Source of the DNA: an uncultured Erysipelotrichaceae bacterium
GTDB lineage: Bacteria > Bacillota_I > Bacilli_A > RF39 > UBA660
Assembly: GCA_902803795.1 (NCBI GenBank)
Contig: CADCRC010000117.1
Coordinates: forward strand, 1-13,516
DNA: 13,516 nt
Reading direction: 5' to 3'
Below the pieces are notes generated by a model. The model saw only the letters and a list, made by a program, of their open reading frames with translations, was not told the DNA's origin and did not search any database. Shown one piece after another: positions 7,944 through 13,516 of this stretch (positions are counted from its first letter, which is position 1; each line of letters starts with the position of its first letter). The position numbers were made by a program, and so were the translations under genes.

Positions 7944-8615
7944 ATGAAAAACAATTCAGGATTTACATTAGTTGAACTATTAGCTGTAATTATAATATTA
8001 GGTATATTAGCTAATACAGCAATCTTCATCTCAACTAGGCAACTTCAAAAATCAAGACAAAGAGCTTATGACCAAATAGCAAATTCTGCATATGATGCCG
8101 CACAAAATTATGTAATAAGTTGCCAATTAGATACAAATGTATTATTAGACAAATATTCACTAAAACAAGATATTAGTCTAGAATTTTTAACATATGATGG
8201 AAAACTAGAAGAACCAATAGATCCTCTAACAACTAATTCCAATTGTACTGGGATAGTAAAAGTAAAAGTAGCAGAATTAGGATATACAAAAACTCAAGAT
8301 GAAGAAGATATGGATGAATATAATGCACTTGATTCATACACATATAGAATATGTCTTAAATGTTCAAACTATAAAGGTGTATACACATTTCCAAGAGAAA
8401 CAGAAGATTTATGGTGTAATGATAATTCATGTGTCGTAGATGAAGAGCATAAAACAAGAAATATAGCATATGATATATGTACAGAACAAGATTATAATTT
8501 TGGAGATTGGAAAACATTAAAAGAAATAAAACAAACACAACCAGAAGATAGAGAAGACTATACATGTAGAATAAATGATTATTCACAATTAGAAAAGGAT
8601 AGAAAGGGTATATAA
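7944..8615 (+). CDS. Type IV pilin-like (pseudopilin) protein with prepilin peptidase site
   Basis: A 223-residue protein with a textbook class III prepilin leader. MKNNSG is followed by FTLVELLAVIIILGILA, giving predicted cleavage between G6 and F7, N-methylation of F7, and the conserved glutamate E11 at mature position 5. The hydrophobic N-terminal helix continues amphipathically to about residue 57 (QLQKSRQRAYDQIANSAYDAAQNYV). The C-terminal globular part contains eight cysteines (60, 101, 137, 140, 158, 163, 179, 208), an even number that could form disulfides outside the membrane. AGGTGA precedes ATG 7944. No prepilin peptidase, assembly ATPase or other pilin gene is in the window, so it is an orphan here. 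Possible roles are a DNA-uptake (Com-type) pilin, a minor pilin of a surface fibre, or a type II secretion-like pseudopilin. The sequence does not choose between them. Confidence 0.85.
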   Translation: MKNNSGFTLVELLAVIIILGILANTAIFISTRQLQKSRQRAYDQIANSAYDAAQNYVISCQLDTNVLLDKYSLKQDISLEFLTYDGKLEEPIDPLTTNSNCTGIVKVKVAELGYTKTQDEEDMDEYNALDSYTYRICLKCSNYKGVYTFPRETEDLWCNDNSCVVDEEHKTRNIAYDICTEQDYNFGDWKTLKEIKQTQPEDREDYTCRINDYSQLEKDRKGI

Positions 8616-8628
8616 GGGAGCCTTTAAA

Positions 8629-10434
8629 ATGATAGATAATAATACACCTAAAATACATATAATGGACGATAACCTTTCCAATAAAATAGCAGCAGGAGAA
8701 GTAGTTGAAAGTGTAGTAAATGTTGTAAAAGAATTAGTAGAAAATTCAATAGATGCACAAGCAACTCAAATTATAATAGAATTAAAAGAGTCAGGAATTG
8801 ACTCTATTTGTGTTAATGATAATGGAAATGGAATGAATAAAGAAGATGCACTTCTATGCTTAAAAAGACATGCTACAAGTAAAATAAAAGACGTAAATGA
8901 CCTATTTTACATACAAACATTAGGATTTAGAGGAGAAGCTCTACCATCTATATCAAGTGTATCTAAAATGATAATTAGAACAAGCAATGGAGTTGATTCA
9001 ACAGAAGTAATTGTAGAAAATAATAAAATAACATCAAAATCATCAAGTTTTAATAAAGGAACAACAATAATAGTAAATGACTTGTTCTATAACACACCAG
9101 TAAGACTAAAATATCTAAAAAATCCATATATTGAATTATCTAAAATAGTAGATTATATAACAAGAATGTGTATGTCTTATACCAATGTAGCATTCAAATT
9201 AATAAATAATGATAAAAAACTAATAGAAACCTCAGGAAATAATGATCTATTAAAAGTAATATATAATTTGTATGGACCAGATATTACAAAAAAAATGATT
9301 GAAATAAAAAAAGAAAACGATGATTATTATATAAGTGGATATATATCATATCCAGAAATAGTAAGATCTACAAGTAACGCAATAAATATATTTGTAAATG
9401 GTAGAGTAATAAAAAACTATGAAATAAATAAAACAATATTAGAAGCATATCATACATATATACACAAAGGTAAATATCCAATAATAATATTAAATATAGA
9501 TGTTGATCCAATACTAATAGATATTAATATACATCCAACTAAAATGGATATAAAATTTTCTAAATTTGATAATCTAAAAGAATTAATAAAAGAAGAAATA
9601 GAAGATAAGTTAGAAAATCTAACATTAATACCAAATTATTCTACAAGATACGAAGAAGATAATATTTTACTAAAAGAATCTATAGAAAATAAAAAAGCAA
9701 ATGATAATATAATAAAAAAAGAAACAAAAAAAATCAAAGAAGAAAAACAGAAATTTGATTTTAATATAGAAGAACCAAAAATAAAATATGAAAATAAAAA
9801 AGAAGAACACAAAGAAGAAAATATAGATGAAATACAAAAACAAAATAGAATTAAAATGATGGAACCTAAAGGAATAATATTCTTAACATATATTATTGCA
9901 GAAAATGAAGATGGAATGTTTCTAATAGACCAACATGCTGCCGCTGAAAGATACAACTATGAGAGGTTTATGAAAGAAATGTCTAAAAAAGAAAAAGACA
10001 CAATAGATTTACTTGTACCAATTAAAATAGATATGACAAAATCTGAATCAATAATTATAAAAAAACATTTAGATATATTAAAAAATATAGGAATAACAGT
10101 AGAGGAATTTGGAGATAATACATTTATGATAAGAGCAATACCAACTTGGTTAAAAGGCAATAAAGACATAGAAAACATAAAAACAATATTTGAAATAATA
10201 TCTACAAAAGAAAAATTTGATATAGAAAAGTTTATAGAAAATACAGCAACCATAATGTCATGTAGACTATCTGTAAAAGCACATGATTATATTACATTAG
10301 ATGAAGCAAGAATAATTATAAATAATTTAAGAACTTGTGAAAATCCATTTACATGTCCTCATGGAAGACCCACAATAATAAGTTATACTAAAGATGAAAT
10401 AGATAAGATGTTTAAAAGGGATTATAAGGATTAA
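8629..10434 (+). CDS. mutL: DNA mismatch repair protein MutL with C-terminal endonuclease motif
   Basis: Mismatch-repair coordinator that couples MutS recognition to strand incision. The N-terminal GHKL ATPase has all its motifs: KELVENSIDA (E35 general base, N39 magnesium ligand), DNGNGM (64-69), RHATSKI (from 80) and GFRGEALPSISS (99-110). A lysine/glutamate-rich linker of low complexity covers about 335-400. The dimerisation domain carries DQHAAAERYNYE (434-445), a full DQHA(X)2E(X)4E metal-dependent nicking motif, with the supporting SCRLSVKAHD (544-553) and CPHGRP (576-581). This is therefore a nicking MutL of the Bacillus/human type, not the E. coli MutH-dependent type. ATG 8629 is preceded by AAGGGAG (8614-8620), which overlaps the pilin gene's stop. 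It lies two bases before miaA, a classical pairing. The usual partner gene mutS is not in the window. Confidence 0.97.
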   Translation: MIDNNTPKIHIMDDNLSNKIAAGEVVESVVNVVKELVENSIDAQATQIIIELKESGIDSICVNDNGNGMNKEDALLCLKRHATSKIKDVNDLFYIQTLGFRGEALPSISSVSKMIIRTSNGVDSTEVIVENNKITSKSSSFNKGTTIIVNDLFYNTPVRLKYLKNPYIELSKIVDYITRMCMSYTNVAFKLINNDKKLIETSGNNDLLKVIYNLYGPDITKKMIEIKKENDDYYISGYISYPEIVRSTSNAINIFVNGRVIKNYEINKTILEAYHTYIHKGKYPIIILNIDVDPILIDINIHPTKMDIKFSKFDNLKELIKEEIEDKLENLTLIPNYSTRYEEDNILLKESIENKKANDNIIKKETKKIKEEKQKFDFNIEEPKIKYENKKEEHKEENIDEIQKQNRIKMMEPKGIIFLTYIIAENEDGMFLIDQHAAAERYNYERFMKEMSKKEKDTIDLLVPIKIDMTKSESIIIKKHLDILKNIGITVEEFGDNTFMIRAIPTWLKGNKDIENIKTIFEIISTKEKFDIEKFIENTATIMSCRLSVKAHDYITLDEARIIINNLRTCENPFTCPHGRPTIISYTKDEIDKMFKRDYKD

Positions 10435-10436
10435 AT

Positions 10437-11291
10437 ATGAGAAAAATAATTGTAATACTTGGACCAACTGGAGTAGGTAAAACAAAAGCATCTGTTGAAT
10501 TAGCTAAAAAACTAAATGCAATAATAATAAATGCCGACTCAGTTGCAATATACAAATATTTAAATATAGGTAGTGCAAAACCAACAAAAGAAGAACAGGA
10601 AGGAATAAAACATTATTTAATAGACTATAAAGAATTAAATGAAGATTATACTATATATGATTATCAAAAAGATGTAAGAGATATCATAGAAAAAGAAAAA
10701 TCAAATATAATTATAGTAGGTGGAAGTGGACTATATGTAAAAGCTGCACTTTATGATTATATATTTAATAAAGAAACAAGTAAAAAAGATTATAATAATT
10801 ATACAAATGAACAATTATATAATAAAATAAAACAATTTGATAACAATATAGAAATACATATAAATAATAGACAAAGACTAGAAAGATATTTATCAAAAAT
10901 AGAAAACAATGAAGAATTTGTAACAGATAGTAAACTATTATATGATGCTAAATTCTTCTGTTTATATACAGATAGACAAATTTTATATGATAGAATAAAT
11001 AATAGAGTAGATAATATGATAGAAAATGGATTGTTAAATGAAATAAATAATCTAAAAGATTATTATAAAACATCAAAAGTATTAAATACTGCAATAGGAT
11101 ATAAAGAATTCTATAATTACTACTATAATAATAAATCATTAGATGAAGTAATAGATGAAATAAAAAAGAATTCAAGACACTATGCAAAAAGACAATTAAC
11201 TTTCTTTAAACATCAATTTAATTGTAAATGGATAAAAACGGATTTTAATAACTTTAATAATACAATAGACGAAATATATAAATTGATATAA
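10437..11291 (+). CDS. miaA: tRNA dimethylallyltransferase
   Basis: Transfers a dimethylallyl group to N6 of A37 in tRNAs that read codons starting with U, stabilising codon-anticodon pairing; MiaB-type enzymes may modify it further. The 284 residues are slightly short for the family (about 300-315), mostly because the loops around residues 108-140 are reduced. The P-loop is GPTGVGKT (9-16). ADSVAIYKYLNIGSAKPT (33-50) is the substrate-binding block, where D34 is the expected general base. IIIVGGSGLYVKAAL (91-105), NRQRLERYL, DRINNRVDNMIENGLL and AIGYKEF follow in the family order, and the RHYAKRQLTFFKHQ region closes the tRNA-binding part. AAGGA just upstream and the two-base gap to mutL suggest coupled translation. 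It is the last gene of the plus-strand run; a terminator starts three bases after its stop. Confidence 0.96.
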   Translation: MRKIIVILGPTGVGKTKASVELAKKLNAIIINADSVAIYKYLNIGSAKPTKEEQEGIKHYLIDYKELNEDYTIYDYQKDVRDIIEKEKSNIIIVGGSGLYVKAALYDYIFNKETSKKDYNNYTNEQLYNKIKQFDNNIEIHINNRQRLERYLSKIENNEEFVTDSKLLYDAKFFCLYTDRQILYDRINNRVDNMIENGLLNEINNLKDYYKTSKVLNTAIGYKEFYNYYYNNKSLDEVIDEIKKNSRHYAKRQLTFFKHQFNCKWIKTDFNNFNNTIDEIYKLI

Positions 11292-11294
11292 TTT

Positions 11295-11320
11295 GACATA
11301 TATAATATATGTCTTTTTTT
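11295..11320 (+). terminator. Intrinsic terminator after miaA
   Basis: GACATATAT and ATATATGTC form a perfect 9-base inverted repeat around a single base (11295-11313), followed directly by seven T (11314-11320). Only two pairs are G-C, so the hairpin is weak, but place and T-tract are right. No A-tract lies on its left side, so it should not serve the opposite strand. Confidence 0.75.
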
Positions 11321-11350
11321 AAACAATAATAATATAAGAATAAAAGGTAT
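11321..11350. other. Convergent gap between two opposed terminators
   Basis: Thirty AT-rich bases separate the miaA terminator from the terminator of the minus-strand transglutaminase-like gene. I see no gene or signal in it. Confidence 0.5.
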
Positions 11351-11372
11351 AAAAAAAGCTAATTTGCTAGCT
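11351..11372 (-). terminator. Intrinsic terminator of the transglutaminase-like gene, overlapping its stop codon
   Basis: Read on the minus strand, AGCTA-GCAAAT-TAGCT forms a 5-base-pair stem with a 6-base loop and runs into seven T (plus-strand A at 11351-11357). The stem contains the codons for the last residues LAN and the TAG stop at 11361-11359. The stem is short, so efficiency is uncertain. Confidence 0.6.
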
Positions 11373-12306
11373 CACTATAAACACTCAAATTAAAATTATG
11401 TTGAGTTTTTTCAATATCCAATAATTTTTGTGTAGAAATTAGAAAATAATCATATTCTAAATAATCTTTTCCATTATTCGCAACAGGATCATCCCAAGTT
11501 AAATCTAAATTATACCAAATATCACCTAATTTAACAGCATTCCATACATGATCAGCACTAGATACTTTATAACTTTTTACACCAAGTCTTTCTAAAAATA
11601 ATTCCATTGTATCAGAATAACCACCACATAAACTATATCCTTGTAATAATGGGCCATATGCAGTAGTTGATTTATATGGAAATTCTACATTATAATCGGA
11701 TCCATTTTCTGTAGTATAATCAGCTCTATCTGAATCATATTTTGTATTATTAATTATATAATCATGGAATATTTTAATATTATCTATAGTAGATATATTT
11801 GGATTATATAATCTATTAAATATTTCATTTACTCTTTGTTCTACTTCAATTATATCCTGATTTGTATAATTTTTTTGAATAGAAATAGTAACTTTACCAA
11901 CTGAATTATATTCAACTTCAACATGATAATAACTATTATAAGGATGAACGAAATTATTAATATTAGTTAAAGTATCCTGATCATCTGCAATTAAAGCAAC
12001 TTCTTTAATACAATCTTTATAAGATTTAGGACAATAAAAAGTAAATTTATCATACCCTCTATTAACAACACTATAAATTACATTCAAAATATCTTGTCTA
12101 TTGCGAGGAGATGCTACAGCAACATTTTGTACATAATTAAAATTATACTGTCTATAATAATTATCAGAAAAAACAAATTCTTCTGATTTTTTGGAACTAA
12201 AAATATCATAATAAACATCTCTAATAAAATCTTGATTAAAATATATTAAACAAAAAACAAAAACAAAAACAAAAACAAATAAAAAATCTTCTAACAAATC
12301 CTTCAA
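11359..12306 (-). CDS. Membrane-anchored transglutaminase-like protein
   Basis: Predicted exported protein with a papain/transglutaminase-like domain, of the kind found in COG5279-type proteins. It would be a thiol peptidase or amide-cleaving/cross-linking enzyme acting outside the membrane. From TTG 12306 it has 315 residues: a charged tail (LKDLLED), one transmembrane anchor built on VF repeats (FLFVFVFVFVFCLIYF), a linker/N-domain to about residue 185, then the catalytic domain. The probable triad is C227 in GYSLCGGYSD, H253 in DHVWNAV and D268 in NLDLTWDDP, all in the correct order and contexts. TTG is chosen because AAAGAGG lies nine bases upstream and a promoter lies just before it. A longer reading from TTG 12372 would begin upstream of that promoter, and no in-frame ATG exists before the catalytic domain. 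It has its own promoter and terminator. Substrate unknown; cell-wall peptide or surface protein is a guess. Confidence 0.82.
   Translation of the reverse strand: MKDLLEDFLFVFVFVFVFCLIYFNQDFIRDVYYDIFSSKKSEEFVFSDNYYRQYNFNYVQNVAVASPRNRQDILNVIYSVVNRGYDKFTFYCPKSYKDCIKEVALIADDQDTLTNINNFVHPYNSYYHVEVEYNSVGKVTISIQKNYTNQDIIEVEQRVNEIFNRLYNPNISTIDNIKIFHDYIINNTKYDSDRADYTTENGSDYNVEFPYKSTTAYGPLLQGYSLCGGYSDTMELFLERLGVKSYKVSSADHVWNAVKLGDIWYNLDLTWDDPVANNGKDYLEYDYFLISTQKLLDIEKTQHNFNLSVYSELAN
12251..12276 (-). repeat. Hexanucleotide tandem repeat encoding Val-Phe units
   Basis: On the plus strand C followed by five or six A recurs four times (C at 12251, 12258, 12264, 12270, 12276). On the coding strand it reads GTTTTT in tandem and encodes VFVFVFVF inside the membrane anchor of the transglutaminase-like protein. 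One interval has an extra base (six A), which ends the in-phase pattern. Confidence 0.85.
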
Positions 12307-12315
12307 TTTAATCAA

Positions 12316-12322
12316 CCTCTTT
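12316..12322 (-). promoter_or_regulatory. Shine-Dalgarno site fixing the TTG start of the transglutaminase-like gene
   Basis: The minus strand reads AAAGAGG nine bases before TTG 12306. A closer TTG directly adjoining the site is too near to be used. The expected transcript start (about 12325) lies only a few bases upstream, so the leader is very short. Confidence 0.65.
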
Positions 12323-12331
12323 AATAAATAA

Positions 12332-12360
12332 ATTATATGATATTGAAAAATTAAAGTCAA
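12332..12360 (-). promoter_or_regulatory. Sigma-70/SigA-type promoter of the transglutaminase-like gene
   Basis: Minus strand: TTGACT (12360-12355), a 17-base spacer, then a consensus TATAAT (12337-12332). The predicted start is near 12325, about 20 bases before the TTG start codon. The -35 box begins two bases after the T-tract of the rpsT terminator, so this gene is likely transcribed independently of rpsT. Confidence 0.85.
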
Positions 12361-12362
12361 AT

Positions 12363-12384
12363 AAAAAACCAATAATTATTGGTT
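12363..12384 (-). terminator. Intrinsic terminator of rpsT, containing its stop codon
   Basis: Plus strand AACCAATAA followed at once by TTATTGGTT is a perfect 18-base palindrome (12367-12384). On the minus strand it is followed by T residues (plus-strand A at 12363-12368). The rpsT TAA stop (12378-12376) is in the middle, with the last codons N and Q in one stem arm. Confidence 0.75.
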
Positions 12385-12645
12385 AGAAATTGTATTATTT
12401 AATTTAGTTAATCTTGATTTAATTCTTGCTGCTTTATTCTTATGAACAAGATTATGATTAACAGCCTTGTCAATTCTTTGCATTGCAATATTTAAGTTAT
12501 TACTAGCTTCTTCTTTATTACCATCTTTAACAGACTTTTCAAATTTCTTTATTGCAGTCTTCATAGATGAATTAGCTAAAATATTAACTTGTCTTTCTTT
12601 AGCATTTGTTTTTACTCTTTTTTTTGCACTTTTAATATTTGGCAT
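12376..12645 (-). CDS. rpsT: 30S ribosomal protein S20
   Basis: Small-subunit protein that binds 16S rRNA early in 30S assembly. The 89 residues match the family: MPNIKSAKKRVKTNAKERQ at the N-terminus, a long basic helical body, and the C-terminal KAVNHNLVHKNKAARIKSRLTKL block. ATG 12645 is preceded on the minus strand by AGAGGTGAT. It is a single-gene unit with its own promoter and terminator, as is common for rpsT. The predicted leader of about 20 bases leaves no room for a structured autoregulatory region like those of longer ribosomal leaders. Codon use is as AT-rich as its neighbours. Confidence 0.98.
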   Translation of the reverse strand: MPNIKSAKKRVKTNAKERQVNILANSSMKTAIKKFEKSVKDGNKEEASNNLNIAMQRIDKAVNHNLVHKNKAARIKSRLTKLNNTISNQ

Positions 12646-12672
12646 ACTATCACCTCTTTTTCTCGTACATAT

Positions 12673-12701
12673 ATAATAACAAAATTATTAAAAATATGCA
12701 A
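12673..12701 (-). promoter_or_regulatory. Promoter of rpsT with extended -10
   Basis: Minus strand: TTGCAT (12701-12696), 17-base spacer, TATTAT (12678-12673), with TG one base upstream of the -10 box forming an extended -10. The predicted start is near 12666, about 20 bases before the rpsT ATG. Confidence 0.7.
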
Positions 12702-12717
12702 TAAGTTTAATAAATTC

Positions 12718-12747
12718 TTGTTAAAAAAAATCAAAGTATGATAAAAT
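12718..12747 (+). promoter_or_regulatory. Promoter of the HopA1-like gene with extended -10
   Basis: Plus strand: TTGTTA (12718-12723), 18-base spacer, TAAAAT (12742-12747), with TG at 12739-12740 giving an extended -10. The predicted start is near 12754, about 30 bases before ATG 12785. It stands back-to-back with the rpsT promoter, the -35 boxes being about 16 bases apart. Confidence 0.6.
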
Positions 12748-12784
12748 TTAATAAGAAAAGATAAAAAAATAGAAGGTGATAATT

Positions 12785-13516
12785 ATGAATGAGACAAATA
12801 TATATGAAAATATTAAAAACCCATTAAATGAAGACAATATAATAGAATTAGTACTTGCCAATTTTAATAGAGATGACAAAGTATCTAACTATTCACTATT
12901 ATGTAATATTAATACAAAAGAAGTATTAGATTTAAATAAACCACAAAAAGAATTTGAAAAAGAAAGAAATATATTTTTTACAAATTTATTTAATGCTTGG
13001 AAAAATAAATTATTAAGAATTACGGATAATAAAGAATTAATAAAATTGTTGAACAGTTTAGATTATAAAGATTACTATAATATTACATATTTTTTTAATA
13101 ATGTCATATATGATTATCAAGGTAAATTTCCTCAATTATGTATAACACCATTTTTATACAACGGATTTTATAATATATATTCAAAGAATATTTCTAATAT
13201 TAAAGCAAATAAGGATTTTGAAGATATAAAACATAGATTATATATAAACTTATCTAACAAAAATATATATAAATTTATGGATGAATTTACAAAAAGATGT
13301 ATAAATAATAATCTTCCATTTTATTATAAATTTCAAGATAATTCTAGAAGAGCAGATAGTTTCGTTATATATAGTAATACAGAAAACTTATATAAATATA
13401 AACAAATAATTGATTCAATAGTTAGAGATTATCCTCAAATAAAAGAAACAAGCGGAAAACCTCCAATATTATCTGGTACAATAGATGGATGGATAGGATA
13501 TGGATCTGAGCCTAAA
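12785..13516 (+). CDS. Probable HopA1/LxmY-like protein, 3' end missing
   Basis: The frame is open from ATG 12785 to the window edge (244 residues, no stop), so the gene is incomplete. AGAAGGTGAT sits just upstream and a promoter precedes it. There is no signal peptide or membrane helix. The first 170 residues are unfamiliar to me, helical and aromatic-rich (ITYFFNNVIYDYQGKFP). From about 178 on the sequence resembles the core of the HopA1 effector family: PFYYKF (178-183), RRADSFVIY (188-196), then a helix, GKPPILSGTIDGW (224-236) and GYGSEP (238-243), where the family typically has P-F-x-x-K, R-x-D-x-x-V-L-Y and a late G-x-x-x-x-x-E-P element. In class V lanthipeptide pathways HopA1-like LxmY works as a lyase beside an APH-like kinase; type III effector HopA1 acts in plant hosts. 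This assignment is by remembered pattern only, so the role here remains open. Confidence 0.55.
   Translation, partial: MNETNIYENIKNPLNEDNIIELVLANFNRDDKVSNYSLLCNINTKEVLDLNKPQKEFEKERNIFFTNLFNAWKNKLLRITDNKELIKLLNSLDYKDYYNITYFFNNVIYDYQGKFPQLCITPFLYNGFYNIYSKNISNIKANKDFEDIKHRLYINLSNKNIYKFMDEFTKRCINNNLPFYYKFQDNSRRADSFVIYSNTENLYKYKQIIDSIVRDYPQIKETSGKPPILSGTIDGWIGYGSEPK

Noticed and set aside
9634..9840. Lysine/glutamate-rich low-complexity stretch in mutL as a possible frameshift or repeat element
   Set aside because: It is the flexible linker between the ATPase and dimerisation domains, always variable and charged in MutL; both flanking domains are in frame.
10533..10550. MiaA with VA where many homologues have MQ after the DS motif
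   Set aside because: The E. coli enzyme has AL at these places, so the glutamine is not universal and the change does not suggest loss of function.
12307..12372. Extra 22 N-terminal residues of the transglutaminase-like protein from TTG 12372
   Set aside because: The stretch contains the -35 and -10 boxes and the ribosome site of the gene and overlaps the rpsT terminator, so it is not expected to be translated.
12467..12676. 69-residue hydrophobic plus-strand frame opposite rpsT
   Set aside because: It is antisense to the strongly conserved S20 gene; hydrophobicity arises from complementing lysine codons.
1..13516. CRISPR arrays, insertion sequences, tRNA genes or riboswitches
   Set aside because: I looked for spaced direct repeats, transposase-like frames, tRNA cloverleaves and long structured leaders and saw none; the non-coding space is too small for most of them.

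Overview
The window is very AT-rich (by eye about a quarter G+C). Arginine is almost always AGA and Shine-Dalgarno sites are AGGAGG/AGGTGAT-like. Conserved tryptophans are TGG, no recognised gene has an in-frame TGA, and one gene stops at TGA, so the standard bacterial code fits. The gene set (MurB next to FtsQ/DivIB, a CBS-containing family II pyrophosphatase, a CmpB-type membrane protein, MutL with an endonuclease motif) points to a low-GC Bacillota with a cell wall. A compact gut-type Bacilli (RF39-like) or Clostridia lineage is my inference, not shown by the sequence.

Layout. Positions 1-11291 hold eleven plus-strand genes separated by only 1-21 bases: murB (5' end outside the window), ftsQ/divIB, a Mn-type inorganic pyrophosphatase, a COG2426 small membrane exporter, uppP, a CmpB-like membrane protein, an unrecognised 306-residue protein, uvrC, an orphan type IV pilin-like protein, mutL and miaA. 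An AT-only terminator follows miaA. The first block serves the cell envelope (peptidoglycan precursor reduction, divisome, undecaprenyl carrier recycling). The second serves DNA repair and tRNA modification, with the pilin gene wedged inside it.

Positions 11351-12701 hold two minus-strand single-gene units. rpsT (ribosomal protein S20) and a membrane-anchored transglutaminase-like protein each have a recognisable promoter and a terminator whose hairpin contains the gene's own stop codon. The transglutaminase-like gene starts at TTG.

From 12718 to the right edge, a divergent plus-strand promoter drives a gene open at the window end. Its C-terminal part resembles the HopA1 effector/LxmY-like fold. 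In class V lanthipeptide systems such a protein acts as a lyase beside an APH-like kinase, so the sequence past the right edge is the most promising place for an undescribed system. Nothing inside the window proves this.
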